Positions 1 to 11,031 of a DNA stretch of 50,420 nucleotides are shown piece by piece. The translations under genes were made by a program, and so were the position numbers. The stretch covers positions 1 through 50,420 of the forward strand of contig JAHRHA010000033.1 of the NCBI GenBank assembly GCA_020027875.1, given 5' to 3'. The stretch is from Micromonosporaceae bacterium (lineage in GTDB: Bacteria; Actinomycetota; Actinomycetes; Mycobacteriales; Micromonosporaceae). Below the pieces are notes generated by a model, which was given only the letters and a program-made list of their open reading frames with translations, did not search any database and was not told the origin of the DNA. Every line of letters starts with the position of its first letter. Position 1 is the first letter of the stretch.

Positions 1-1420
<1,420 letters not shown>

Positions 1421-1433
<13 letters not shown>

Positions 1434-1490
1434 GGATTAGCGACGTGACTCGATCTCCGATCAGGTCGCTAATCCCTAGATCGACGAGGG
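1421..1490. repeat. Perfect 24-bp inverted repeat, copy A of a 65-bp hairpin repeat
   Basis: Arms 1421-1444 and 1465-1488 are perfect reverse complements with a 20-nt loop. The block 1426-1490 matches 7719-7783 base for base except for the central 17-nt spacer and one dinucleotide in each arm (AT/AT here, CG/CG there), which keeps the pairing. It lies between carB and pyrD and contains the carB stop codon. It could act as a terminator or mRNA-stabilising hairpin, but there is no T-run after it. Confidence 0.85.
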
Positions 1491-1532
1491 CTGGCAGCGT
1501 GGCGAGGGCGGGTGGGTGTGGGGTGAGGGCGG

Positions 1533-2594
1533 GTGGGCCGCGTGCTGTATGAGCGGGTGGCCCGGCCGGCGCTGTTCCGGCTCAGCGGCGGGGACGCGGA
1601 GGCGGCGCATGAGTGGACGCTTCGACGCCTGCAGGCGCTGTCTCGGAATCCGTGGGCACTCGCCGCACTACGCCGACGCTTCGCCCTGACGGAGCCGCGT
1701 GAGGTCTTCGGCGTGCGTTTCCCCAACCCCGTTGGCCTCGCCGCCGGGATGGACAAGGACGGCGCCGCGCTGCCAGCGTGGCCGGCGCTCGGCTTCGGCT
1801 TTGTCGAGGTGGGGACGGTTACCTGGCACCCGCAGCCGGGAAACGAGCGACCTCGGGTGTTCCGCCTCCGCTCTTCTGAAGCGGTCATCAATCGGATGGG
1901 TTTCAACAATGCCGGTGCCAAGCCCTTGGCGCAGCGACTGGCCGCGCTTCGCCCCGCCGGGAGCCCGTTGCCCGTACCGCTCGGCATCAGCCTGGGAAAG
2001 TCGAAGGTCACGCCGCTTGAGGAGGCCGTGGCCGACTACCTCGCGTCGTTTCGGACGCTCTACCCGTACGGTGACTACTTCGCCATAAACGTCAGCTCGC
2101 CAAACACGCCGGGCCTGCGGTCGCTGCAGGACCGGGCGCACCTCGAAGACCTTCTCGGCGCTCTGCGTGCCGAGGCGGCGAGGCTCGCCGGCTCGGACAC
2201 CCCAAGGCCGATTCTGGTGAAGATCGGACCGGATCTGACCGATGCGGCCATCGCGGGAGCGCTCCAGGCATGTCTTGACCATGGCGTCGCCGGTGTGATC
2301 GCGACCAACACGATGCTGGGACGGACCGGGCTGGCGCCGCGGGACATCGTGCGCGGCGAACAGGCAGGTGGGCTGAGCGGCCGGCCGCTCACCGCGAGGG
2401 CGCGGGAGGTGGTCTCCTTCGTCGACCGCGAGACCGGCGGCCGGCTGCCCATCATCGGGGTCGGCGGCATCCTTGACCCGGATGACGCGTTGCGCCTGGT
2501 GGACGCCGGAGCAAGCCTGGTGCAGCTCTATACCGGTCTGATTTACCGCGGCCCCGGCCTGGTGCGCCAGATTGTCCAGGCGCTGGGCCGATGA
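1533..2594 (+). CDS. pyrD: Dihydroorotate dehydrogenase (quinone), class 2
   Basis: Oxidises dihydroorotate to orotate at the membrane with quinone as acceptor. The 353-residue protein has the class 2 layout: a short N-terminal helical part ([14 protein letters not shown]), FMN-site motifs [15 protein letters not shown] and [10 protein letters not shown], the catalytic Ser loop [15 protein letters not shown] near residue 185, [31 protein letters not shown] and [13 protein letters not shown]. No ATG fits; GTG at 1533 is used and GTG at 1542 is an alternative. It follows carB and precedes pyrF, so the three form a pyrimidine cluster. Confidence 0.95.
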   Translation: MGRVLYERVARPALFRLSGGDAEAAHEWTLRRLQALSRNPWALAALRRRFALTEPREVFGVRFPNPVGLAAGMDKDGAALPAWPALGFGFVEVGTVTWHPQPGNERPRVFRLRSSEAVINRMGFNNAGAKPLAQRLAALRPAGSPLPVPLGISLGKSKVTPLEEAVADYLASFRTLYPYGDYFAINVSSPNTPGLRSLQDRAHLEDLLGALRAEAARLAGSDTPRPILVKIGPDLTDAAIAGALQACLDHGVAGVIATNTMLGRTGLAPRDIVRGEQAGGLSGRPLTARAREVVSFVDRETGGRLPIIGVGGILDPDDALRLVDAGASLVQLYTGLIYRGPGLVRQIVQALGR

Positions 2595-2683
2595 TGAGTG
2601 ATCGCGTGGAGTTATCCGTGCTGTGGGTCACGGACGATCCCACACGTAAGCGAGCAAGCCCGGCCTGGAAAGGACGAGTTTGA

Positions 2684-3553
2684 ATGGATAGTTTCGGGGC
2701 ACGACTCATGCGGGCGATGGATGAGCGCGGGCCGCTGTGTGTCGGGATCGACCCGCACTCGACCTTGCTGAGCCGGTGGGGGTTGCCTTTCACCTTGGAA
2801 GGGCTGAGGTCGTTCTGCAACACGGTGGTCAACGCGCTCGCCGACCAGGTACCGGTACTTAAACCACAGTCCGCCTTTTTCGAACGGTTCGGTTCTGCCG
2901 GAATCGCCGTACTCGAGTCGACAATCCGACAGTGCCGGGCTCGTGGCGCCCTTGTACTCCTCGACGTGAAACGCGGTGATATCGGTTCGACCGCTCAGGC
3001 GTACGCCCAGGCCTATCTGAATCCGGCGAGCCCGCTGCACGTGGACGCGATCACGGTCAGCCCTTACCTGGGGTTCGGCGCAATCTCGCCTTTCCTGGAC
3101 GAAGCGGACGCCTATGGTGGCGGGGTGTTCGTTTTGGCGATGACGTCGAACCCCGACGGTGCGCAGGTTCAGCACGCCCGGACCCAGGACGGCCGTACCG
3201 TCGCCCAGACGCTGCTCGACGACATCGCAGCCCGTAACGAGCGCGCCCGGCCGTTGGGCTCGGTCGGCGCGGTCATTGGCGCGACGACCGGCGCGGCGAC
3301 CGGGGGCGGGGCGACCGGCGGCACTGGTCACGATCTGAGCCGCCTGAACGGGCCGGTGTTGGCGCCGGGTCTCGGCGCGCAGGGGGCGATCCCGGCTGAC
3401 CTGCCCACCGTGTTCGCCGGGCTCAAGGGGGTCGTCCTGCCCTCGTACTCGCGGGAGGTCCTGGCCCACGGACCCAGCGTGGTCGGCCTGCGTGAGGCCG
3501 CGGCACGGTCGCTAGCGGAGTGCCGGAAAGTGCTGAACTATCCGGCTTTGTGA
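2684..3553 (+). CDS. pyrF: Orotidine 5'-phosphate decarboxylase, type 2
   Basis: Converts OMP to UMP, the last step of de novo UMP synthesis. The ATG at 2684 begins a 289-residue protein with GIDPHS near residue 22, LKPQSAFFE near 59 and the catalytic LDVKRGDIGST loop near 93 (the D-x-K-x-x-D signature), typical of the longer actinobacterial or myxobacterial type 2 enzymes. A Gly/Thr/Ala-rich stretch near residues 194-212 (GATTGAATGGGATGGTG), coded by degenerate GGCGCGACC-like repeats, sits before the phosphate-binding part (VLAPGLGAQG) and looks like an added loop. The 89-bp gap before it holds no clear gene. Confidence 0.95.
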   Translation: MDSFGARLMRAMDERGPLCVGIDPHSTLLSRWGLPFTLEGLRSFCNTVVNALADQVPVLKPQSAFFERFGSAGIAVLESTIRQCRARGALVLLDVKRGDIGSTAQAYAQAYLNPASPLHVDAITVSPYLGFGAISPFLDEADAYGGGVFVLAMTSNPDGAQVQHARTQDGRTVAQTLLDDIAARNERARPLGSVGAVIGATTGAATGGGATGGTGHDLSRLNGPVLAPGLGAQGAIPADLPTVFAGLKGVVLPSYSREVLAHGPSVVGLREAAARSLAECRKVLNYPAL

Positions 3554-3674
3554 CAACGATACCTACGCCACACAAGGCGTTTCGTTGCACTTGCGTTGCC
3601 AAACGTCGCGCTGACCACTAGTTTTCCCGGCGCTGGCTGTAGCCAGTTGACCACAAGGGACCTGAGGAGATCTG

Positions 3675-3998
3675 GTGCCGCTTCCTACGCTCAGCCCCGA
3701 ACAGCGCGCCGCCGCGCTGGAGAAGGCTGCGGAGATTCGCAAGGCCCGTGCAGAGCTCAAGGAGCAGCTCAAGGCGGGCAAGACGACGCTGGCCAAGGTG
3801 CTCGACCGCGCGGAGTCCGACGACGTAGTCGGGAAGCTCAAGGTGTCGGCCGTGCTGCAGTCGATGCCTACCATCGGCAAGGTACGGGCGACGCAGATCA
3901 TGGAGAGGCTGAAGATCGCGGAGAGCCGCCGACTGCGGGGCCTTGGCGATCAGCAGCGCAAGGCACTACTCGCGGAGTTCGCCACCAGCGCTAAGTGA
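3675..3998 (+). CDS. mihF: Integration host factor, actinobacterial type (mIHF)
   Basis: Small basic DNA-bending nucleoid protein of actinobacteria, unrelated to proteobacterial IHF. The 107 residues match the family along their length: [17 protein letters not shown], a helical Lys-rich middle, and the helix-two-turn-helix-like part [19 protein letters not shown], ending [14 protein letters not shown]. The start is GTG at 3675 with GAGGAG at 3664-3669. Its place between pyrF and gmk is the usual one in high-GC actinobacteria. The 121-bp upstream gap probably holds its promoter, but I could not pick a convincing one. Confidence 0.95.
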   Translation: MPLPTLSPEQRAAALEKAAEIRKARAELKEQLKAGKTTLAKVLDRAESDDVVGKLKVSAVLQSMPTIGKVRATQIMERLKIAESRRLRGLGDQQRKALLAEFATSAK

Positions 3999-4051
3999 CC
4001 TCAGGGACAAGTGAACGCCCTGGGGCAGCTGAATCCGGTAGAACTACATCT

Positions 4052-4636
4052 GTGAGCACCGACGACGCGACGCGCCCCGCCGCTCGACTGACGGTCCTAT
4101 CTGGCCCCTCCGGGGTCGGCAAGGACAGCGTGATCGAGCTGATCCGGGCGCGCGCGCCGTGGGTATGGCTCTCGGTGTCGGTGACGACTCGAAAGAAAAG
4201 GGAGTACGAGGTCGACGGGGTGCACTACCACTTCGTGGACCGCACCGAGTTTGAACGCCTCGCTGACGGTGGACAGCTCTTGGAGTGGGCGGAGTTCGCC
4301 GGCAACCTGTATGGCACGCCCAGGGGGCCGGTCGAGGCGCGTCTGCGCGAGGGCCAGCCGGTGCTACTCAAGATCGATCTGCAGGGTGCCACGCAGGTGC
4401 GGGAGGCGATGCCGGACGCGCAGCTGGTCTTTCTCGCCCCGCCGAGCTGGGAGGAGCTGGAACGGCGGCTGATCGGCCGCGGCACCGATGATCCGGACAC
4501 AATCAACCATCGGCTGGAGCACGCGCGCGAGGAGATGGCGGCACAGCCCGACTTCGATGTGACGATCATCAACCACTACGTGGAGCAGGCCGCGTACGAG
4601 TTGGTAGGATTACTCGGCTTACAGACAACCCGGTAA
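4052..4636 (+). CDS. gmk: Guanylate kinase
   Basis: Phosphorylates GMP to GDP. The P-loop GPSGVGKD lies near residue 18 of the protein started at GTG 4052, followed by the GMP-binding [18 protein letters not shown] and a lid region [17 protein letters not shown]. An upstream GTG at 3995 overlaps the mihF stop (GTGA) and would add 19 residues. I prefer 4052 because the added residues look unlike the family and because TAGAAC lies 7 nt before it, fitting a leaderless start; the overlap makes 3995 a real alternative. rpoZ follows 39 bp later. Confidence 0.93.
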   Translation: MSTDDATRPAARLTVLSGPSGVGKDSVIELIRARAPWVWLSVSVTTRKKREYEVDGVHYHFVDRTEFERLADGGQLLEWAEFAGNLYGTPRGPVEARLREGQPVLLKIDLQGATQVREAMPDAQLVFLAPPSWEELERRLIGRGTDDPDTINHRLEHAREEMAAQPDFDVTIINHYVEQAAYELVGLLGLQTTR

Positions 4637-4675
4637 GCGGGCCAGTCCACTATCCAGAAACCCCGAGGTTCTTCC

Positions 4676-4939
4676 GTGTCCGGAACCATCGCCAATCCTG
4701 AGGGCATCACCAACCCGCCCATCGACGAGCTCCTCGAGAAGACCTCGTCGAAGTACGCGCTGGTGATCTTCGCCGCAAAGCGAGCCCGTCAGATCAACGC
4801 GTACTACAGCCAACTCGGCGAGGGCCTGCTGGAGTACGTCGGCCCGCTCGTCGAAACGACCCCGCAGGAGAAGCCGCTCTCGATCGCGCTGCGCGAGATC
4901 AACGGCAACCTGCTCACGGCGGAGCCCGTCGAGGCCTAA
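4676..4939 (+). CDS. rpoZ: RNA polymerase omega subunit
   Basis: Assembles with beta' and stabilises the RNA polymerase core. The 87-residue product has the conserved helix [20 protein letters not shown] followed by [12 protein letters not shown] and [14 protein letters not shown]. The start is a GTG. Its TAA stop (4937-4939) directly abuts the coaBC ATG at 4940, so the pair is very likely translated from one mRNA together with gmk. Confidence 0.96.
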   Translation: MSGTIANPEGITNPPIDELLEKTSSKYALVIFAAKRARQINAYYSQLGEGLLEYVGPLVETTPQEKPLSIALREINGNLLTAEPVEA

Positions 4940-6148
4940 ATGAAGGCGGGCGCTCGGGTGGTGCTCGGCGTCGCCGGCGGGATCGCCGCGTACAAGGCGT
5001 GTGAACTGCTGCGCCTCCTCACCGAGTCCGGCCACACGGTCCGCGTGGTGCCCACCGCCTCTGCGCTGCGGTTCGTCGGCGCCCCGACCTGGGCGGCCCT
5101 GTCGGGTCAGCCCGTCGCCGCCGATGTGTGGGACGACGCGCACGAGGTGCCCCATGTCGCCATCGGGCAGTCGGCCGACATCGTCATAGTCGCGCCGGCC
5201 ACGGCCGACCTCCTGGCGAAGGCCGCACACGGCCTCGCCGATGACCTGCTTACCAACACGCTGCTGACCGCGCGCTGTCCGGTCGTTCTGGCACCGGCTA
5301 TGCATACCGAGATGTGGGAGCACCCGGCCACGGTCGCCAATGTCGCCAACCTACGGGAGCGCGGGGTCGTCGTGATCGAGCCCGCGTCCGGGAGGTTGAC
5401 CGGCGTGGACACCGGCAAGGGCAGGCTGCCGGACCCAGAAGAGATCTTCGCCGTAGTGCGGCGGGTGATGCGTCGAGGGAAGCAGAGCGGGGACCTGATC
5501 GGCCTGCACGTGGTCATCACCGCCGGGGGCACCCGCGAGCCGCTCGACCCGGTCCGCTACCTCGGCAACCGGTCGTCGGGCAAGCAGGGGTACGCGTTTG
5601 CCCGTACCGCCGTCGCCCGGGGCGCCCAGGTCACGCTCATTTCGGCCAATGTGGCGCTGCCCGACCCGGCCGGGGTCGAGATCGTCCGAGTCGGCACCAC
5701 CGAGGAGCTGCGCAAAGCCACGGTGGAGGCGGCCGGATCGGCCGACATCATCGTGATGGCGGCGGCGCCCGCCGACTTTCGGCCGGCCGAGTACGCCGAG
5801 TCGAAGATCAAGAAGCCGAAGGACGGCAGCGCCCCGACGCTGCGCCTGGTCACGAACCCGGACATCGCCGCCGAGCTGGGCGACCGAAAACGGGACGGTC
5901 AGCTACTCGTCGCCTTCGCCGCCGAGACGGCCGACGCGGTGGCGCAAGGCCGCGCCAAGCTCGCCAACAAGAAGGCGGACCTGATCGTCGTCAACGAGGT
6001 CGGCCCGGACAAGGTGTTCGGCCACGAGACCAACGCCGTCACCGTGCTCGGAGCGGACGGATCCGCCACCGAGGTCGCCGAGGCCGCCAAGGAGGATGTC
6101 GCCGACGCCGTCTGGGATGTGATCGCCGCCCGCCTCCCGCGCGGTTAG
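4940..6148 (+). CDS. coaBC: Bifunctional phosphopantothenoylcysteine decarboxylase / phosphopantothenate-cysteine ligase
   Basis: Two consecutive steps of coenzyme A synthesis. The N-terminal flavoprotein CoaC half starts with GVAGGIAAYKACELLR and has the catalytic His in HEVPHVAIGQ and PAMHTEMW (actinobacterial form of the P-x-M-N-x-x-M-W motif). The C-terminal CoaB half starts near residue 190 with ITAGGTREPLDPVRYLGNRS, then AAAPADFRP and the KIKKP lysine region. The segment that carries the active-site Cys in E. coli Dfp reads SGRLTGVDTGKGRLP here and has no Cys. Length 402 is normal. Last gene before a 354-bp gap. Confidence 0.95.
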   Translation: MKAGARVVLGVAGGIAAYKACELLRLLTESGHTVRVVPTASALRFVGAPTWAALSGQPVAADVWDDAHEVPHVAIGQSADIVIVAPATADLLAKAAHGLADDLLTNTLLTARCPVVLAPAMHTEMWEHPATVANVANLRERGVVVIEPASGRLTGVDTGKGRLPDPEEIFAVVRRVMRRGKQSGDLIGLHVVITAGGTREPLDPVRYLGNRSSGKQGYAFARTAVARGAQVTLISANVALPDPAGVEIVRVGTTEELRKATVEAAGSADIIVMAAAPADFRPAEYAESKIKKPKDGSAPTLRLVTNPDIAAELGDRKRDGQLLVAFAAETADAVAQGRAKLANKKADLIVVNEVGPDKVFGHETNAVTVLGADGSATEVAEAAKEDVADAVWDVIAARLPRG

Positions 6149-6502
6149 GCGCGAAGGCGATCGAGGACTCCCGACATCGCCGCGATCCCACCTCGCGTAC
6201 CAATACAGAATGTCCTTTCCAAGATCTCCACGATCATGAGCTGTCCGTCGCCAGAACGCGCCGATCATGACCTCCAGGTCATGATCGACGCGATCGGGGG
6301 GTTGTTCCGTGCTCGGTGAAACTGTCACCGGGCGATTCGATAGGTTATGCCGGACGATCACGGCGGCCGACGGGGCGGAAGCGGGTTGGCCGTTGTATCA
6401 GGCCAGCCTTCCGCCGGTACACTCGCGCAGACCGTGGCGCAGCGGACGCCGGTCGTCAGATCATCTATCAAGAGCCGACCCATCGCATACCCAGGGAGCA
6501 AC
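6149..6502 (+). promoter_or_regulatory. coaBC-metK intergenic region with palindrome and candidate metK promoter
   Basis: No gene seen. It holds a palindrome at 6262-6287 (see separate entry) and a candidate promoter: TTGTAT at 6393-6398, a 19-bp spacer and TACACT at 6418-6423, which would give a leader of about 73 nt for metK. The 9-mer TATCAAGAG at 6468-6476 recalls the start of a SAM-I riboswitch, but too little sequence follows for an aptamer. Confidence 0.35.
6262..6287. repeat. 12-bp-arm palindrome CGATCATGACCT, copy 1
   Basis: Arms 6262-6273 and 6276-6287 are perfect reverse complements around CC. The same arms occur at 26152-26177 with GG in the middle. It lies between coaBC and metK. 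Function unknown; a protein-binding site, terminator stem or dispersed repeat are all possible. Confidence 0.7.
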
Positions 6503-7705
6503 GTGGCACGCCGCCTTTTCACCTCCGAGTCGGTCACGGAGGGCCACCCGGACAAGATCGCAGACCAGATCAGTGACGGTGTTCTCGACGCCCTGCTCTC
6601 GGCCGACCCACGCAGCCGCGTCGCTGTGGAGACCCTGATCACCACGGGCCAGGTGCACGTCGCCGGTGAGGTGACCACCAACGCGTACGCCGACATCAAC
6701 ACGATCGTGCGCGAGACGATCCTGGCGATCGGGTATGACTCGTCGAAGAAGGGCTTCGACGGCGCCTCCTGTGGCGTGAACATCGCCATCGGCTCCCAGT
6801 CGCCCGACATCGCCCAGGGCGTAGACCACGCCATCGAGGAGCGCTCGGGCTCTGGTGGCGCCGTGGTCGACGCCTTAGATTCGCAGGGCGCCGGCGACCA
6901 GGGCATGATGTTCGGCTTCGCCTGCACCGAGACGCCCGAGCTGATGCCGCTGCCGATCGCGCTGGCCCACCGGCTGGCCCGGCGCCTGTCCGCGGTGCGC
7001 AAGGACGGCACGATTCCCTACCTCCGGCCCGACGGCAAGACCCAGGTCACCATCGAGTACGACGGCCTGCGCCCGGTTCGGCTGAACACCGTCGTGGTCT
7101 CGAGTCAGCACGCTCCCGACATCTCGCTCGAGTCCCTCCTGACGCCGGACGTACGCGACCACGTGATCACGCCCGAACTCGAGGGGCTCGGCCTGGAGAC
7201 GGACGGCTACCGGCTGCTGGTCAACCCGACCGGCCGGTTTGAGGTCGGCGGGCCCATGGGCGACGCCGGCCTGACCGGTCGGAAGATCATCGTGGACACG
7301 TACGGCGGGTATGCGCGCCACGGCGGCGGCGCGTTCTCCGGTAAGGACCCGTCCAAGGTGGACCGCTCGGCCGCGTACGCGATGCGCTGGGTGGCGAAGA
7401 ACGTCGTCGCGGCCGGGCTCGCGGAGCGCTGCGAAGCCCAGGTCGCCTACGCCATCGGCAAGGCCCACCCGGTCAGCCTCTTCGTGGAGACCTTCGGTAC
7501 CGAGGTCCTGCCGGTGGATCGCATCGAGAAGGCCATCAAGGAGGTCTTCGATCTGCGTCCGGCCGCGATCATCCGCGACCTGGACCTGCTCCGCCCGATC
7601 TACCAGCAGACGGCGGCGTACGGTCACTTCGGCCGGGAGCTGCCCAACTTCACCTGGGAGCGCACCGACCGGGTGGCCGACCTGAAGTCCGCCGCTGGCG
7701 CCTAA
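6503..7705 (+). CDS. metK: S-adenosylmethionine synthetase
   Basis: Makes SAM from methionine and ATP. GTG at 6503 with AGGGAG at 6493-6498 gives a 400-residue protein beginning [20 protein letters not shown], exactly the family start; the frame is open further upstream but that part has no family resemblance. Other signatures are [12 protein letters not shown] in the middle and [19 protein letters not shown] near residue 273. After the stop a 65-bp hairpin repeat separates it from priA. Confidence 0.97.
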   Translation: MARRLFTSESVTEGHPDKIADQISDGVLDALLSADPRSRVAVETLITTGQVHVAGEVTTNAYADINTIVRETILAIGYDSSKKGFDGASCGVNIAIGSQSPDIAQGVDHAIEERSGSGGAVVDALDSQGAGDQGMMFGFACTETPELMPLPIALAHRLARRLSAVRKDGTIPYLRPDGKTQVTIEYDGLRPVRLNTVVVSSQHAPDISLESLLTPDVRDHVITPELEGLGLETDGYRLLVNPTGRFEVGGPMGDAGLTGRKIIVDTYGGYARHGGGAFSGKDPSKVDRSAAYAMRWVAKNVVAAGLAERCEAQVAYAIGKAHPVSLFVETFGTEVLPVDRIEKAIKEVFDLRPAAIIRDLDLLRPIYQQTAAYGHFGRELPNFTWERTDRVADLKSAAGA

Positions 7706-7718
7706 CGCTCCATTCCCG

Positions 7719-7783
7719 CGATCTAGGGCGTAGCGACGTGGTTTGATCACTAACCACGTCGCTACGCCCTAGATCGACGAGGG
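7719..7783. repeat. 65-bp hairpin repeat, copy B
   Basis: Arms 7719-7743 and 7752-7776 form a perfect 25-bp inverted repeat with an 8-nt loop. It matches 1426-1490 in length and sequence apart from the centre and a compensated dinucleotide. It sits 13 bp after the metK stop and ends 28 bp before priA. No T-run follows, so a classical terminator role is uncertain. Confidence 0.85.
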
Positions 7784-7811
7784 AGCGGGGAGGGTCTGGT
7801 ATGACGGGCGC

Positions 7812-9803
7812 GTGACGACACGCGGAGCGCAGCGGCGACAGCAGCGGGAGGCCGCGGCGACGTTGCCCGTCGCGAGGGTGGCCGTCGATGTGTCGCTGGC
7901 GCACCTTGACCGGCCGTTTGACTATCTGGTGCCGACCGACCGATCCGACGAGGTCGTGGCCGGGTGCCGAGTCCGGGTGCGGTTCGCCGGCCGGCTCGTG
8001 GATGGCTACGTGCTGGAGCGGGCGGCGAGCTCTGACCACCAGGGCGACCTGGCCTTCCTCGACAAGGTGGTGTCGGCCGAGCCGGTGCTGCGACCGGAGG
8101 TCGCTGCGCTCGCCCGGGCCGTCGCGGACCGGTACGCCGGCACGCTCGCCGATGTGCTCCGCCTCGCCGTCCCGCCGCGGCATGCCCGGGCCGAGTCGCA
8201 GCCGCAGAGAGCTCCCGCCGCGGCGTCGCCAGTGGCGCCGTTCGCTGCGCCGGATCCGAGCGACTGGGCTGCGTATCCGACCGGGTCGGCGTTCCTCACC
8301 GCGCTGGCCGAGGGCCGCGCGCCGAAGGCGGTGTTCACCGCCCTGTCCGGCGAGGACTGGCCGCGGCGGGTCGCTGAGGCGGTGCTCGCGACCGTCCATA
8401 GTGGGCGCGGGGCCATCGCCGTCGTGCCCGACGCGCGGGACCTGGATCGCCTCGACGCCGCGATGACTGCGACCCTCGGGCCGGGGATCCATGTGGCCCT
8501 CCACGCGTCGCTGGGACCGGCCGAGCGCTACCGACGGTTCCTGCGGGCGAGTCGCCGTGAGGTGCCCGTCGTCGTCGGGACGCGGGCAGCTGCCTTTGCC
8601 CCCGTCGAGAACCTGGGGCTCGTCGCGATCTGGGACGACGGTGACGACCTGTACGCGGAGCCGCGCGCTCCCTACCCACACGCGCTGCAGGTGCTGTTGA
8701 CCCGAGCGCAGCTCGCCGGAGCCGGTGCGCTCGTCGCCGCAACTGCCCGCAGCGCGGAGGCCCAGTTGTTGATCGAGACGCGCTGGGCGCAGGAACTGGC
8801 CGCGCCGCGCGAGGTCGTGCGGTTGCGCGCGCCGGCGGTGGCACCGGCGGGCGACGACGCGGATCGGGAGCGCGACCCGGCCGCGGTTACCGCGCGCCTG
8901 CCGAGCCTGGCCTGGCGCACGGCTCGCGACTCGCTCGCGGCGGGTGCGCCCGTCCTGGTCCAGGTGCCACGGCGCGGATACCTCCCCGCGGTGTCCTGTG
9001 TGGAGTGTCATGCGCCGGCTCGATGTGGGCGATGCTCGGGGCCGCTGGAGCTGCGTTCGTCGCACGCGGTGGCCGCCTGCCGGTGGTGCGGCCGGCCGGC
9101 GGCGGACTTCGCCTGCCACCGCTGTGGCGGACGCCGTCTACGGGCGGCGATCGTCGGTGCCGGCCGGACCGCCGAGGAGTTGGGGCGCGCCTTCCCCGGC
9201 GTACCGGTTCGCACGTCGGGCCGGGAGAGTGTGCTGGCCACGGTCGCCGGGGAGGCGGCACTCGTGGTGGCGACACCCGGCGCCGAACCGATCGCGGACG
9301 GCGGCTATGGTGCGGTGCTGCTGTTGGACACGTGGGCCCTGCTGACCCGGGCTGACCTGCGCGCCGGGGAGGAGACCCTACGGCGATGGCTCGCGGCGGC
9401 GACTCTGGCCCGGCCGGCCGGCCAGGGCGGACGGATCGTGGTGGTGGCGGATGGCGGGCTGGTGGTCGTGCAGGCGCTGCTGCGCTGGGACCCGGCCACG
9501 TTCGCCGCGAGGGAGTTGGCCGAGCGGCGCGAACTCGGCTTCCCGCCGGCGGCCCGCATGGCGAGCCTCACCGGCCCGGCCGAGGCGGTCGCGGACATGC
9601 TGACACTCGCCGCCCTGCCCGAGGGCGCGGAGCTGCTCGGCCCGGTTCCCGTCGGCGACGATGAAAGGGCGCTGGTACGCGTGGCGTCGCGCACCGCCGG
9701 TGGGGCGCTGGCCCGGGCTCTGCACGCCGCGGCCGGGGTTCGCAGCGCCCGCAAGGCCGACGGCGCGGTTCGCATCCAGATCGACCCGAGGGAACTCTGG
9801 TAG
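7812..9803 (+). CDS. priA: Actinobacterial PriA (primosomal protein N'), helicase motifs lost
   Basis: PriA restarts collapsed replication forks. The 663-residue product keeps the N-terminal 3'-DNA-binding domain (ARVAVDVSLAHLDRPFDYLVP) and the zinc-binding cysteines (CVECHAPARCGRCSGP then CRWCGRPAADFACHRCGG, near residues 396-440). A Walker A G-x-G-K-T is absent and the DEAH position reads WDDGDD, so it should not hydrolyse ATP as a helicase. This degenerate form is usual in actinobacteria. The start is GTG at 7812 with no Shine-Dalgarno site; TATGAC at 7800-7805 suggests a leaderless mRNA. Confidence 0.92.
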   Translation: MTTRGAQRRQQREAAATLPVARVAVDVSLAHLDRPFDYLVPTDRSDEVVAGCRVRVRFAGRLVDGYVLERAASSDHQGDLAFLDKVVSAEPVLRPEVAALARAVADRYAGTLADVLRLAVPPRHARAESQPQRAPAAASPVAPFAAPDPSDWAAYPTGSAFLTALAEGRAPKAVFTALSGEDWPRRVAEAVLATVHSGRGAIAVVPDARDLDRLDAAMTATLGPGIHVALHASLGPAERYRRFLRASRREVPVVVGTRAAAFAPVENLGLVAIWDDGDDLYAEPRAPYPHALQVLLTRAQLAGAGALVAATARSAEAQLLIETRWAQELAAPREVVRLRAPAVAPAGDDADRERDPAAVTARLPSLAWRTARDSLAAGAPVLVQVPRRGYLPAVSCVECHAPARCGRCSGPLELRSSHAVAACRWCGRPAADFACHRCGGRRLRAAIVGAGRTAEELGRAFPGVPVRTSGRESVLATVAGEAALVVATPGAEPIADGGYGAVLLLDTWALLTRADLRAGEETLRRWLAAATLARPAGQGGRIVVVADGGLVVVQALLRWDPATFAARELAERRELGFPPAARMASLTGPAEAVADMLTLAALPEGAELLGPVPVGDDERALVRVASRTAGGALARALHAAAGVRSARKADGAVRIQIDPRELW

Positions 9804-9814
9804 GTTCGGCCACT

Positions 9815-11026
9815 GTGGATGTCGCCGACGCCGTCGGACTGCTGATGACGCCCGAGGGGCGGGACGACCCGTACCCGACCTATGACGCTCTTCGCGCGCA
9901 CGGACCGCTCGTGCGGGTCCAGGACGGGTTCTACGTCGCGTCGGGCCACGCCGTCATTGACGAGATGCTGCGCGACCCGCGCATGCGGGTCACCGATGGT
10001 GAGTTCCTCGGTCGGATCGCGCCAGATCTCGACCCGGGACTTGCGGTTCGTTCCATCGGTCGCTCGATGCTGCAGACCAACGCGCCGGATCACACACGGA
10101 TGCGCCGCTTGGCCGCCGGGGCGTTTACGGCGCGCCGGGTTGCCGCGTTGCGCGACACCGTGGCGGCGCAGGCCACGACACTCGCGAACTATCTCGGCCA
10201 CCTCGCCCGGTCGGAGCCGTCCGTCGACTTCGTGGCCGAGTTCTCCTATCCGCTGCCGGTCCGGGTCATCTGTTCGCTACTAGGCGTCCCGGCCGGCGAT
10301 CAGGCGTGGTTCCGGGAACGCGCCGGCGCGCTCACCGCGGTGCTCGAGCCAGTCCTGGCGGCCGGGGAGCTTCACGATGCCGACCGCGCGGTGGCGGAGC
10401 TGGAGTCGTACTTCACCGACCTCGTGGCGCAACGCCGCCGCGAACCTCTCGATGACCTCACGACCGCTCTCGTCCAGGCGCATGACGGCAATGGAGCGAC
10501 GCTGGCCGCCGACGAGCTGCTCGCCAACCTCGTGCTGCTGCTGGTGGCCGGATTCGAGACCACCACGAATCTGCTCGGCAATGGTCTGGTGGTGCTGCTC
10601 CGCCATCCCGACCTCGCGGCGCGACTGCGGGAGGACCCGGCATTGGCCGAACGGTATGTGGAGGAGCTACTGCGGTTCGACTCGCCGGTGCAGCTGACCA
10701 CGAGGTGGAGCCGGGAAGACGCCTCGTACGCGGGTGTGGCCGTGCCCGCGTACAGCGAAGTTCTGGTGCTTCTGGGTGCGGGAAACCGCGATCCGGTCCG
10801 CTTCGCCAAAGCGGACCGGTTCGACCCCGCTCGCGAGCCTAACCACCCGCTGTCGTTCGGAGCGGGCGCGCACTACTGCCTGGGTGCCGCACTGGCCCGG
10901 CTCGAGGCTCAGGTGGCCTTCCCGCTGCTGCTGTCGAGGTTCCCGACGATGGCGCTGGCCGGAGAACCGGTGCGACGCGACCGGCTCACCCTGCGCGGTT
11001 ACGCGAGTCTGCCACTCACGGTGTGA
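9815..11026 (+). CDS. Cytochrome P450
   Basis: A soluble bacterial class I P450 of 403 residues. Seen: I-helix VAGFETTTN (A/G-G-x-E-T), K-helix EELLRFDSP (E-x-x-R), and the heme loop FGAGAHYCLGAALARLE with Cys355 as iron ligand. Substrate cannot be told. GTG at 9815 lacks a Shine-Dalgarno site; TAGGTT 8 nt upstream overlaps the priA stop and may be a -10 for a leaderless message. No ferredoxin gene is adjacent. The gene ends 5 bp from a convergent small ORF. It is an accessory gene within an otherwise housekeeping order. Confidence 0.93.
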   Translation: MDVADAVGLLMTPEGRDDPYPTYDALRAHGPLVRVQDGFYVASGHAVIDEMLRDPRMRVTDGEFLGRIAPDLDPGLAVRSIGRSMLQTNAPDHTRMRRLAAGAFTARRVAALRDTVAAQATTLANYLGHLARSEPSVDFVAEFSYPLPVRVICSLLGVPAGDQAWFRERAGALTAVLEPVLAAGELHDADRAVAELESYFTDLVAQRRREPLDDLTTALVQAHDGNGATLAADELLANLVLLLVAGFETTTNLLGNGLVVLLRHPDLAARLREDPALAERYVEELLRFDSPVQLTTRWSREDASYAGVAVPAYSEVLVLLGAGNRDPVRFAKADRFDPAREPNHPLSFGAGAHYCLGAALARLEAQVAFPLLLSRFPTMALAGEPVRRDRLTLRGYASLPLTV

Positions 11027-11031
11027 GCGGC

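Noticed and set aside
6468..6502. SAM-I riboswitch-like TATCAAGAG before metK
   Set aside because: Only the 9-mer matches; less than 30 nt follow before the start codon and none of the other conserved blocks is present.
6347..6502. N-terminal extension of metK by 52 residues
   Set aside because: The extension is unlike MetK proteins; GTG 6503 with AGGGAG gives the exact family start.
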